A stretch of 64,000 nucleotides of DNA from Methyloversatilis discipulorum (lineage in GTDB: Bacteria; Pseudomonadota; Gammaproteobacteria; Burkholderiales; Rhodocyclaceae): NCBI RefSeq assembly GCF_000385375.1, contig NZ_ARVV01000001.1:1364001-1428000 (forward strand), in the 5' to 3' direction. Both the position numbers and the translations under genes were made by a program. The notes beneath the pieces are model-generated. The model made no database searches, had not been told where the DNA came from, and worked only from the letters and a program-made list of their open reading frames with translations. Of the stretch, positions 46,446 through 54,214 are shown piece by piece (position 1 is the stretch's first letter; the number at the start of each line of letters is the position of its first letter).

Positions 46446-47156
46446 TTAGTCGTCATCGTCATACTTCTCTCTGAGACTTTGAATGTGTTCCACGTCGGTC
46501 TTGCGAGTGACCGCAAGGCGCTCAGTCTCAAGCCGACCCACACAGAACTGCACCCGATTGATCGACATCACTTCATCGGAGTGCCCACGCACGTACCCGA
46601 TAAACTCGGGAATTCGAAATACTCCGCGGGGGATTGCAGTCTTGAACTGGGCATCGCCGGCGAAGACAACAGCCGACTTGATGGCGTCGGGAGGCAAGAA
46701 ATTAAGTAGCTGTTGCACCGCCAAGACGTGCCAGCGATTCTGAACTATCGGGTTCTGAAACCTAAACCTCCAATGGAACAGTACCTGGGTCCACTTTGCC
46801 TGATCTTCATTGGCGAAAAGCCATCCCTTGTAATCCTTCGTCTCGATAACGAAGACGCCAAACTTGGAGACAAGGGTGTGATCAATCTGAGTGGTTCTGC
46901 CATTCACCCGGAGAGTGATGTGATTCATCAGATGGTAATCGGGTGGAGAAAAGTTCGATAGCGCAAAGCGGGACAGCAGTACTTCGCCACGATTCTGAAA
47001 TGAAGGTGTGGCCGATCCTCGATTGCTTCTTATTCGGCCGATGGCGAATCCGACGAGAAGTGCGAGGAAGACATAGATCAGCGTCCTCTGGTCTAGCTTC
47101 CAATCAAGCAGAAGCTGCGAAAGCCGTCGGACTATTTCGTTCAGTGACAAAGCCAA
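46446..47156 (-). CDS. Membrane-anchored NERD-domain protein
   Basis: Protein of 236 residues. One membrane helix near the N-terminus (about 25-43) is followed by a nuclease-related NERD domain (about 55-180): GEVLLSRFALSNF, TQIDHTLVSKFGVFVIETKDYKGW. Asp92, Glu105 and Lys107 form the D-(E)xK pattern of restriction-like nucleases. The C-terminal 50 residues are charged and end with EKYDDDD. NERD proteins often occur on plasmids and in defence islands. Third gene of the low-GC group after the HEPN-like and PIN-like genes, but separated by 153 bases. Confidence 0.8.
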   Translation of the reverse strand: MALSLNEIVRRLSQLLLDWKLDQRTLIYVFLALLVGFAIGRIRSNRGSATPSFQNRGEVLLSRFALSNFSPPDYHLMNHITLRVNGRTTQIDHTLVSKFGVFVIETKDYKGWLFANEDQAKWTQVLFHWRFRFQNPIVQNRWHVLAVQQLLNFLPPDAIKSAVVFAGDAQFKTAIPRGVFRIPEFIGYVRGHSDEVMSINRVQFCVGRLETERLAVTRKTDVEHIQSLREKYDDDD

Positions 47157-47309
47157 GTCCTATGCGCGAGGGGATGGGCTAGATATCTGTCGCTGCGTGT
47201 CCGCGTCGAAGACTTCTTGGGCCGTGGCATAAATGAGGTCTGTCCCCTATAACACTAAAAAGTGTGCAGCGGGTCAAACGTCGATTGCAGCCTGTTGTTA
47301 GTTCTCGAA

Positions 47310-48356
47310 TTACAAGAGTTCAGACTCATATTTTCTTATCAGGTTGTCACGATATTCAGAGCTCCATTGCTCTGACTTGTACGCCCTGGCCGCGCCATGC
47401 TTGTTAATGGAAGCATCCTCCACCGCCTGCAGCTCGTGCTCAAGATGTGGGCGAAGCGGATCAAGCCCTCCTGCAAGCTGACAGGCCACAGCCAGCTCGA
47501 TCGTTAGCCGCAGGCCGGCATCTGCGGAAAGCATCATGGTCTCCGAGCGCTCTTCCTTGTTAACCCAAGATTTCATATACCGATCTATGTAGTAAAGGTC
47601 CCAAGTCATGTTACGGAGCATGGACAGCTTCTCCGCTCGCAGCATTTGGGGCTTGTACTTCATCATCTTCTTGGCAGGGAACTTTCCGAACAGAGCTGCT
47701 GCGTACACAAGCGCAGATAGGGAGATTCGAAATTCTGAAATACACCAGTTAACAAATTTTAGAGTTTTCTTTGACCTCGGTACGGAGGGGTCGGTTGCCA
47801 CATTGGTTATTGCAAGTATGCATAGGTACAGCGAATCCCAATCGGTTAACCTTCGATACTGTAGCAACCGTTTACGCAAGCTTTCCCGGTTATCTGAAAT
47901 GACCGGTCTAACGCTGAGTTGATGTTCGTAACCCAGGGCATACGCTGCTAACTCCTCTAGCGAGTGGTTATCTATCCCTCGAAACAGCTCAAGATTTGAA
48001 ATCGCTTCGTCCGCACGATCATCCGAGTAGTTTATTTTTTCGTAAATTGCGTACGTTGGATCAAGCTCAATATCGGCTATCTGAAAAAACGTGAGGTATG
48101 CCGCTGTAACCCTTGATAGTTCGTGTGCCTTCGGTCTTCGTACTATGTTCAGAAGGTATTGTAGGCAATTCATATCAACTATCACTCTATAGTTGATGCC
48201 TTCCACGTGGTGATTGTGCTGATAATCAACGGCGTTGTAGATATCGACAGCTTCGCCGCTGAAATTGTGAATCAGCCAATTGGCCTTGCGCACAATGCTG
48301 ACAACCTCGGGGTAATATTGAGGAACCCACATTGACGTTTGCACAGAGCTTTCCAC
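47310..48356 (-). CDS. Putative PIN-like protein, function unknown
   Basis: Protein of 348 residues with no signal or clear membrane helix. Acidic residues lie in PIN-like positions: Asp61 in YRVIVDMNCLQYLLNIV (a hydrophobic strand followed by DxN), Glu106 in DIELDPTYAIYEKI, Asp253 in MTWDLYYIDRYM and Asp279 in MLSADAGLRL. PIN domains are metal-dependent RNases. This is inferred by eye; no family name is claimed. The start is GTG 48356; ATG 48332 is an alternative. Codon use is more AT-rich than the neighbours, as expected for acquired DNA. The HEPN-like gene lies 71 bases upstream. Confidence 0.55.
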   Translation of the reverse strand: MESSVQTSMWVPQYYPEVVSIVRKANWLIHNFSGEAVDIYNAVDYQHNHHVEGINYRVIVDMNCLQYLLNIVRRPKAHELSRVTAAYLTFFQIADIELDPTYAIYEKINYSDDRADEAISNLELFRGIDNHSLEELAAYALGYEHQLSVRPVISDNRESLRKRLLQYRRLTDWDSLYLCILAITNVATDPSVPRSKKTLKFVNWCISEFRISLSALVYAAALFGKFPAKKMMKYKPQMLRAEKLSMLRNMTWDLYYIDRYMKSWVNKEERSETMMLSADAGLRLTIELAVACQLAGGLDPLRPHLEHELQAVEDASINKHGAARAYKSEQWSSEYRDNLIRKYESELL

Positions 48357-48427
48357 GAGACCTAATGTTCGAATTTACCGGCCGCCGGAGGCGGTCCGAT
48401 GCAATGATTGGTTGGGCAGCATGTGTG

Positions 48428-49054
48428 CTACGCAATGAGCAACTTCATGTCAGTGAAGAACGCATCGGCGTTCTTCCATCCTAGTAGCCCGATGATCTCA
48501 AATGCTAAGCTTCTAACTTTGAACTCCCCAAATATTGGGTCGACGTTTGTGGCTAATTTTTCAAAGCACTTGGTCGTTGGCTCGTGAAAAGAACCATCCT
48601 CCCAATGGAGAGCTTGGTTGCGAGCCTGCCAGATGATTTCATTTAACGGAATGCCAGCAACAATCCGTCCGTCTGGGCATCCGGTGCGCTTCTTTCCGTA
48701 GTGAAGTGAAATGCCCTGCTTGCCGTACTGGAGGAGACTACCGCTAAGAGCGGCAACGGAGAATTGGCGCGCAGCAACTCGCTGGGCAACATCCTCGTAT
48801 TCAGCCTTCTTGTAATAGCGATCCTTATCGACGCCGAAGTAGGTGTCCCAATGGATTGCAGTTCCAAGCCCGTCGTCATCGAGATCGGGGTTCATCGCCA
48901 AAAACTCTGAGCGACGATATCCGTCAGCAGTTGCGGCGGTCAACGCCGCAAGTTCGGCGCGAGTCTTGATCAAGGCATCTTGCTCGCGATAGATCTCTTC
49001 GACCACTGTTTCTACCGCGTGGTGAATTTCGATCAGGTAGTCGGGAATCTTCAT
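48428..49054 (-). CDS. Putative HEPN-like protein, function unknown
   Basis: Protein of 208 residues, mostly helical, with an acidic coiled-coil-like N-terminal third (EIHHAVETVVEEIYREQDALIKTRAELAALT-type) and the motif ARNQALHWEDG at 144-154. R145-N146-x3-H150 matches the RNxxxH signature of HEPN ribonucleases. An adjacent PIN-like gene makes a two-RNase arrangement. I do not recognise the family; assignment rests on the motif and helical context. No clear ribosome-binding site before the ATG. Lower GC than flanking genes. Confidence 0.5.
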   Translation of the reverse strand: MKIPDYLIEIHHAVETVVEEIYREQDALIKTRAELAALTAATADGYRRSEFLAMNPDLDDDGLGTAIHWDTYFGVDKDRYYKKAEYEDVAQRVAARQFSVAALSGSLLQYGKQGISLHYGKKRTGCPDGRIVAGIPLNEIIWQARNQALHWEDGSFHEPTTKCFEKLATNVDPIFGEFKVRSLAFEIIGLLGWKNADAFFTDMKLLIA

Positions 49055-49198
49055 AGTTCGATGCTCTTGGATGATGCGGTCCGACTTTGATTTCTGGCGC
49101 AGTCTTGCACCATAAAACTATGGACGGTGCCGGATAAACCGGCAGCTTTGACCGGTCTGAAACGCTTGTGGCGGGCTTCGTTCTGGGAGTTTTTACTG

Positions 49199-49222
49199 TT
49201 CATTTATGCACTATTAAATGAA
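49199..49222. promoter_or_regulatory. Perfect inverted repeat upstream of the HEPN-like gene
   Basis: TTCATTT (49199-49205) and AAATGAA (49216-49222) are perfect inverted copies separated by ten AT-rich bases. They lie 145 bases before the HEPN-like start. The 327-base gap 49055-49381 otherwise shows no gene. Confidence 0.45.
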
Positions 49223-49381
49223 TGAGAAAAACCTCACCCCTTGATGCCATCTGATCTTTGATCACTGTACCGGAACATGCATCCGCCATCTATGCGGTCT
49301 TCGGCTTCACGTACCGGGGACCGACCGGGCTCGTCGCGCGATTGGCGAGATCGTCCCGTCCGGTCCTCGGAGCCGGCCGGA

Positions 49382-50152
49382 TCAGAGGTAAATGCCGCCC
49401 GCTACCTCGATCCGCTGACCGTTGATCCAGCGCCCGCCGTCCGACAGCAGGGCGGCGACGGCGGCGCCGATGTCGTCCGGCAGGCCGACGCGGCCGAGGG
49501 CGGTCTGGTCGGCGATGGCGCTGTTCATCTGCGGGGTGTCGCGCACCATGCCACCGGCGAAGTCGGTTTCGATGGCACCCGGTGCCAGCGTGTTGACCGT
49601 GATGCGGCGCTCGCCCAGTTCGCGCGCCATGAAGCGCGTCAGCACCTCGACGCCGCCCTTCATCGCGGCGTAGGCGGCGAAGCCGGGGAGGCTGAAGCGG
49701 GCCAGGCCTGAGGACACATTCAGGATGCGGCCGCCGTCGGCGATCAGCGGCAGCAGCGCCTGGGTCAGGAAGAAGGGCGCTTTCAGGTGGATGCGGAACA
49801 GTTCGTCGAACTGCGCTTCGGTGGTGTCGGCGAACGCGGCATGGATGCCGATGCCGGCGTTGTTCACCAGATAGTCGAAACGTTCGCGTTGCCACTGCTG
49901 GCCGAGCGCCGACTTCAGCGCGTCGGCAAAGCCGGCGAAGCCCGCGCTGTCGGCGACGTCCAGCTGCAGCACGAGGGCGCGTGCGCCTTCGGCGATCACT
50001 TCGGCGGCAGCGGCTTCCGCCTCGTCGCGATGGCTGCGGTAGGTGATGACGACATCCACGCCCTGGCGGGCGAGGTGCAGCGCCATATTGCGGCCGAGGC
50101 CACGGCTGCTGCCGGTGATGAGGGCGATCTTGCGGTCTGCGTTCGTGCTCAT
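49382..50152 (-). CDS. Short-chain dehydrogenase/reductase
   Basis: NAD(P)-dependent SDR of 256 residues: ALITGSSRGLGRNMALHL, NNAGIGIHAAF, INVSSGLARF-type active-site Ser region and AAYAAMKGGVEVL with the catalytic Tyr-x3-Lys, plus IETDFAGGM. AGGAG before ATG 50152 decides the start over an extension of 18 residues. It is divergent from a LysR regulator with two inverted repeats in the gap. Similar genes are FabG-like with unknown substrates. Confidence 0.9.
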   Translation of the reverse strand: MSTNADRKIALITGSSRGLGRNMALHLARQGVDVVITYRSHRDEAEAAAAEVIAEGARALVLQLDVADSAGFAGFADALKSALGQQWQRERFDYLVNNAGIGIHAAFADTTEAQFDELFRIHLKAPFFLTQALLPLIADGGRILNVSSGLARFSLPGFAAYAAMKGGVEVLTRFMARELGERRITVNTLAPGAIETDFAGGMVRDTPQMNSAIADQTALGRVGLPDDIGAAVAALLSDGGRWINGQRIEVAGGIYL

Positions 50153-50232
50153 GGATATCTCCTGGTATCGAGGTCGGAAGGTGTGCGACGGGTAGGTCGC
50201 CAGCACGGATGCAGTCTATTGATCAGGTTTGT

Positions 50233-50245
50233 TGAGATAAACTCA
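50233..50245. promoter_or_regulatory. LysR-type inverted repeat TGAG-N5-CTCA
   Basis: TGAGATAAACTCA is a perfect inverted repeat 80 bases ahead of the SDR start and 48 bases ahead of the LysR start. It lies where an activating LysR site is usually found. Confidence 0.5.
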
Positions 50246-50261
50246 GCTGGCTTTGTTACTC

Positions 50262-50280
50262 TGTCCATAATATTTGGACA
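50262..50280. promoter_or_regulatory. Perfect 19-bp inverted repeat before the LysR gene
   Basis: TGTCCA-TAATATT-TGGACA. It covers the CATAAT -10-like box and ends 12 bases before the LysR ATG, a position suited to autorepression. Confidence 0.55.
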
Positions 50281-50292
50281 ATAAGGCTGCTC

Positions 50293-51192
50293 ATGGACCA
50301 GATCGAAGCGATGCGCATCTATTCCCGAGTCGCCGAACTGGGCAGTTTCACCGCCACCGCAGAGAACCTGGGACTGCTCAAATCGACGGTATCGAATGCG
50401 GTGCAGCAGCTGGAGAGCGCGCTCGGTACGAGACTGTTTCACCGCACCACGCGCAAGGTGCAGCTCACCCAGGACGGCCAGGCCTATTACGAGCGCTGTC
50501 GCGACCTGATTGCCGACTTCGACGAACTGAATGCGCTGTTTGCCGCCGGCGGACAGGCGGATCTGCGGGGCCGGCTGCGCGTCGATCTGCCGCTCGCGTT
50601 CGCGCGCGATCTGGTCATTCCACGCCTGCCGGAATTCCTGGCGCGTCACCCGCAGCTGGAAATCGAGGTGAGCAGCACCGACCGCCGGGTCGATCTGGTG
50701 CGCGAGGGTTTCGACTGCGTGCTGCGCGTCGGCGCGGTCGGCGACCACAGCCTGATCGCGGTGCCGCTCGGGCGCTTCGAACAGTTCAACTGCGCCAGCC
50801 GCGCCTACCTTGAACAGCATGGCACGCCGCGCACGCTGGCCGACCTGTCGATGCACAGGCTGGTCCATTACGCGCAGACGCTGGGCGCGCGTCCGTCCGG
50901 CTTCGAATATGTGTCGCCGGACAGTGGCGAGGTGGTGAGCGTGCCGATGCAGGGCGTCATCACGGTCAACAACTCCGACGCCTACCGCGAAGCCTGCCGC
51001 GCCGGACTCGGGATCATCCAGGCGCCGCGCGTCGGCCGCTATCTGAACGACGACACGCTGGTTGAAATCCTGCCCGACTACCGTGCCCCTTCCTTGCCGA
51101 TCAGCCTGGTCTATGCCAACCGCCGCCATCTGCCGCTGCGGGTGAAGGCCTTCATCGAGTGGATGAAGGCAGTGATGTCCGAAAGGATGTGA
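50293..51192 (+). CDS. LysR-family transcriptional regulator
   Basis: Regulator of 299 residues with a LysR winged helix (MDQIEAMRIYSRVAELGSFTA, LLKSTVSNAVQQLE) and an effector domain (about 90-290; LRVDLPLAFARDLVIPRLPEF). Belongs to the large group similar to DmlR/AaeR-type regulators next to SDRs. The divergent SDR is its likely target. It is followed by the largest REP-like array in the window. Confidence 0.9.
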   Translation: MDQIEAMRIYSRVAELGSFTATAENLGLLKSTVSNAVQQLESALGTRLFHRTTRKVQLTQDGQAYYERCRDLIADFDELNALFAAGGQADLRGRLRVDLPLAFARDLVIPRLPEFLARHPQLEIEVSSTDRRVDLVREGFDCVLRVGAVGDHSLIAVPLGRFEQFNCASRAYLEQHGTPRTLADLSMHRLVHYAQTLGARPSGFEYVSPDSGEVVSVPMQGVITVNNSDAYREACRAGLGIIQAPRVGRYLNDDTLVEILPDYRAPSLPISLVYANRRHLPLRVKAFIEWMKAVMSERM

Positions 51193-51218
51193 GGCCGGCC
51201 GCACGGATGTCGGCTGCA

Positions 51219-51778
51219 ATCGCGAGCAAGCTCGCTTCCACAGTTATCCGCAAAGGAACGAGCGAGGGACCGCTGTGGGAAGCAGCCGATGTTGCCGACT
51301 GGGCTCTGACCCGGCGGCGCGCACTGCCCACTGCCGCTGTCGGGGTCAGAAGACCCCTCTCACAGAATCCCTGCTCCGGCCTCGGGTCGGGTGTGCCCCT
51401 TGTGTGAGCGGCCTTTGCCGTCCACAGGCTTCGATACAGGCCGCTGTCGGGGTCAGAAGACCCCTCCCACAGAACCGCAGCTCCGGGCTGGGCCGCAGGC
51501 CACAGGCGCAACCTCTGTGGGAGCGGTCTTCTGACCGCGACACGGCTGTTGCTCGCCGCCGGCTTCGATCCCCGCAGCAATCGCGAGCAAGCTCGCTCCC
51601 ACAATCTTCGCTGCAGGCCTGAGCGGGGGCTCTGTGGGAGGCGGCCTTTGCTGCTGATTCGGCAATGACCCGGCGCCGGGCACTGCCCGCCGCAGTCGGG
51701 GTCACGACCCCTCCCACAGAAACCCCGCGCCGGCCTCGGATCGGGCGCGCCCCTTGTGGGAGCGGCCTTGGCCGCGAT
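51219..51778. repeat. REP-like palindrome cluster 2 (ten elements)
   Basis: Ten elements of the TGTGGGAG family alternate strictly in orientation: near 51219 (-), 51275 (+), 51339 (-), 51400 (+), 51446 (-), 51515 (+), 51580 (-), 51633 (+), 51695 (-) and 51755 (+). Hairpin arms differ (GAGC/GCTC, GGGGTC/GACCCC, GCGGTC/GACCGC, GCGGCC/GGCCGC); some copies are decayed. The array occupies the 639-base gap 51193-51831; no gene is seen in it. Confidence 0.8.
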
Positions 51779-51831
51779 GCGGCCGGTGCACACCGCTGGC
51801 GTCCGTTGCGGAACGCCAGCGGGACACGCTT

Positions 51832-52578
51832 TCAGTAGGCGGTCTCGACCGCTCGCAGGTCGAACACCAGCACTTCGGCGTCCTTGCCCGCAGCGAGCGT
51901 GACCGCCTCGGCGTGGCGCAGCTTGAGGCCATCACCGGCGCCGAGTGTCAGGCCATTGACCACGATCTCGCCGCGGGCGACATGCACATAGGCGTGTCGA
52001 TCTCCGCGCAGCGGCAGCGTGGCCTCCTCGTCGCCATCGAACAGGCCGGCATAGACCCGAGCGTCCTGACGGATGCGGATGCTGCCCTCGGCGCCGTCCG
52101 GTGTGACGATGGGGCGCAGACGGCCGCGCTTCTCTTCGGCGGCGAAGTGGATCTGCTGGTAGCCCGGCGGCGTGCCGTGCTCGTCCGGCAGGATCCAGAT
52201 CTGCAGGAACTTCACCTGCTCGGTCTGCGAGCCATTGAATTCGCTGTGCGCGATGCCGCGGCCGGCGCTGATCATCTGCACGTCGCCCGGGCGGATCTGC
52301 GAGCCGTTGCCCACGGTGTCCTTGTGCTCCAGCACGCCGTCGAGCACGTAGGAAAAGATTTCCATGTCGCGGTGCGGGTGCATGCCGAAGCCGGCGCCGG
52401 GGGCGACGGTGTCGTCGTTGATCACCAGCAGGTCGGAAAAGCCGCGCTGCTTCGGGTCGTCGTAGTGGGCGAACGAGAAGGTGTGGCGCGAACTGAGCCA
52501 GCCGTGTTCGGCGACGCCGCGCTGGTCGGCGGGGCGGATTTCGATGCTCGGGCGGGCGCTGAGGATGGGGGTGTTCAT
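51832..52578 (-). CDS. Pirin-family protein
   Basis: Bicupin of 248 residues of the pirin/YhhW type. The N-terminal cupin has the metal ligands GMHPHRDMEIFSYVLDG (His-x-His), GRGIAHSEFN (His and Glu), and HTFSFAHYDDP is the family start. YhhW has quercetinase activity in vitro; the natural role is unclear. GGAG precedes the ATG at 52578. With doxX 63 bases upstream it forms a probable two-gene operon, divergent from a LysR gene. Confidence 0.9.
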   Translation of the reverse strand: MNTPILSARPSIEIRPADQRGVAEHGWLSSRHTFSFAHYDDPKQRGFSDLLVINDDTVAPGAGFGMHPHRDMEIFSYVLDGVLEHKDTVGNGSQIRPGDVQMISAGRGIAHSEFNGSQTEQVKFLQIWILPDEHGTPPGYQQIHFAAEEKRGRLRPIVTPDGAEGSIRIRQDARVYAGLFDGDEEATLPLRGDRHAYVHVARGEIVVNGLTLGAGDGLKLRHAEAVTLAAGKDAEVLVFDLRAVETAY

Positions 52579-52641
52579 GGCGATCTCCGTCGTAGCGGGG
52601 TGCCGCGCGGCGGCACCCCTGCGTTCATGTGGGACTCGGGT

Positions 52642-53082
52642 TCAGGCGTTGCGGCGGGCGTCGAGCGACAGGGCGCCGCCACCGAAGGCGACGATCTGCA
52701 GCAGGCCGCCGGCGATGGCGACGTTCTTGAAGAAGTGGATGAACTGGTTCTGGTCGGCCAGGTTGAAGTGGAAGCCGAAGGCGGTGACCAGGCTGAAGGC
52801 GGCGATCGCGGCGGCGACCCAGCGGGTGCGGTAGCCGACGACGAGGGCTGCGGCCAGACCGATTTCGACGAACAGCGCGCCGGCGTAGGCCAGTTCCGGG
52901 AAGGGCAGGCCGACCGAGGCGATGTAGCCGATTGTGCCTTCCGCCTGCGTGAGCTTGCTGAAGCCGGCGAGCAGGAAGAGGGCGGCCAGCAGTACGCGGC
53001 CGGCAGCGGCGGCGATCTGTTGGACGTCGATGCTGCGAGCGGCCTGTTGGGCGTAGGAGGCCTGGATCGTCGAGGTGTTCAT
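52642..53082 (-). CDS. DoxX-family membrane protein
   Basis: Protein of 146 residues with four hydrophobic helices: RVLLAALFLLAGFSKLTQ, ELAYAGALFVEIGLAAALVVGY, AAIAAFSLVTAFGFHF and KNVAIAGGLLQIVAFGGG. DoxX-like proteins are linked with redox stress and quinone metabolism. AAAGGA precedes the ATG. The LysR gene diverges, with a double site between. DoxX-pirin pairs under LysR control are common in proteobacteria. Confidence 0.88.
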   Translation of the reverse strand: MNTSTIQASYAQQAARSIDVQQIAAAAGRVLLAALFLLAGFSKLTQAEGTIGYIASVGLPFPELAYAGALFVEIGLAAALVVGYRTRWVAAAIAAFSLVTAFGFHFNLADQNQFIHFFKNVAIAGGLLQIVAFGGGALSLDARRNA

Positions 53083-53157
53083 GGTCTGTCCTTTCGAGGG
53101 TGTCTGGGGTTGTCTGCCGGTGCGCTGTCCTGCTGCCGCAACCGATGGCTGAACTGT

Positions 53158-53222
53158 ACTGTCGCGAATTCGATTGATAAATTGGCTCTGTGTGGAAACA
53201 CTGTCGCAATTGAGTTGACAGT
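53158..53222. promoter_or_regulatory. LysR operator candidates: repeated ACTGTCGC and an inverted repeat
   Basis: ACTGTC-N11-GACAGT (53200-53222) is a perfect inverted repeat with the LysR-typical 11-base spacing, ending 16 bases before the LysR ATG. A second ACTGTCGC lies 42 bases upstream (53158-53165), four helical turns away, nearer the doxX side. Confidence 0.6.
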
Positions 53223-53238
53223 AGGTGTAGAGGCAACG

Positions 53239-54132
53239 ATGAGCCAGCTTGAGGACATGCAGATTTTCGTCAGCACGGTGGATGCGCAGAGCTTCACCGC
53301 CGCGGCCGACCGGCTCGGGCTGTCGAAGCAGCTGATCAGCCGCCGCATCATGGCGCTCGAAGAGCGGCTGGGCGCACGCCTGCTCGTGCGCACCACACGC
53401 CGGCTCAGCATCACCGACACCGGACGCGGCTTCTACGAGCGCGCGGTGAAAATCCTGCAGGACGTCGATGAGGCGGAACAGCTCGTTGCCAATCAGAACG
53501 CGGCGCCGCGCGGCACGCTGCGGCTGTCGGCGCCGATGTCCTTCGGCACGCTGCACCTGGGGCCGGCGATCGCGCGCTTCATGGCGACCTGGCCGGAAGT
53601 GACGATGGAACTCGATCTGAGCGACCGCTTCGTCGACGTCGTGGGCGAGGGCTACGACATGGCGGTGCGCATCGGCCAGCTCGACGATTCTTCGCTGATC
53701 GCCCGCGCCATCGCACCGACCCAGCTGGTGGCCTGCGCCAGCCCGGCCTATCTCGAACAGCACGGCCGGCCGCAGACGCCGGCCGAGCTGAAGGACCACC
53801 AGTGCCTGCTGTACGGACATTCGCGCAGCGTCGAATGGCCCTTTCTCGACAAGGGCCGGCCGTTCGCACTGCCGGTCAGCGGCCGGCTGCGTGCGAACAA
53901 CGGTGAACTGGCATGCGATGCGGCCATCGCAGGTCTGGGCATTGCGCTGCTGCCCACCTTCATCGTCGGCGAGGCGCTGCGCGCCGGCAGTCTAATCAGC
54001 GTGCTCGACGAATACGCGCCGGCGCCGCTGACCATCTATGCGGTGTATCCGCAGCACCGCCAGCAGTCGCGCACGGTCAAGGTGTTCACCGAGTTCCTGC
54101 GCAACACCTTCGGCAAGACCAGCTTTTCCTGA
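53239..54132 (+). CDS. LysR-family transcriptional regulator
   Basis: Regulator of 297 residues: winged helix MSQLEDMQIFVSTVDAQSFTA and LSKQLISRRIMALEERLG, effector domain from about 90 (RLSAPMSFGTLHLGPAIARF). The reading frame stays open more than 1 kb upstream, through the antisense of the pirin gene, but the start at 53239 gives the family N-terminus. Divergent doxX-pirin is the likely target. Confidence 0.9.
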   Translation: MSQLEDMQIFVSTVDAQSFTAAADRLGLSKQLISRRIMALEERLGARLLVRTTRRLSITDTGRGFYERAVKILQDVDEAEQLVANQNAAPRGTLRLSAPMSFGTLHLGPAIARFMATWPEVTMELDLSDRFVDVVGEGYDMAVRIGQLDDSSLIARAIAPTQLVACASPAYLEQHGRPQTPAELKDHQCLLYGHSRSVEWPFLDKGRPFALPVSGRLRANNGELACDAAIAGLGIALLPTFIVGEALRAGSLISVLDEYAPAPLTIYAVYPQHRQQSRTVKVFTEFLRNTFGKTSFS

Positions 54133-54180
54133 GCAGCCGACGGTTTCCGGGCGATCAGCGCGGGCGCTTCGAAATTTTCC

Positions 54181-54214
54181 TTGAAAAAAGCACGACCGTT
54201 CGTATTATTGTCGT
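54181..54214 (+). promoter_or_regulatory. TetR-gene promoter with overlapping inverted repeat
   Basis: TTGAAA (54181-54186) and TATTAT (54203-54208) are 16 bases apart; the start of transcription would fall at about 54215, the A of the ATG. ACGAC (54192-54196) and GTCGT (54210-54214) form an inverted repeat across the -10 box, a likely operator. No Shine-Dalgarno sequence is present. Confidence 0.55.

Noticed and set aside
47225..47265. GAGGTCTGTCCCCTAT-type sequence in the island, as an insertion-element remnant
   Set aside because: Short match to a motif often seen near REP-associated transposases, but no transposase, terminal repeats or target duplication were found.
51219..51778. CRISPR array
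   Set aside because: Elements are short palindromes in alternating orientation with variable arms and irregular spacing, not direct repeats with unique spacers; no cas genes nearby.
51754..53238. Long N-terminal extension of the LysR frame at 53.2 kb
   Set aside because: Runs through the antisense of the pirin and DoxX genes; the LysR family start is at 53239.
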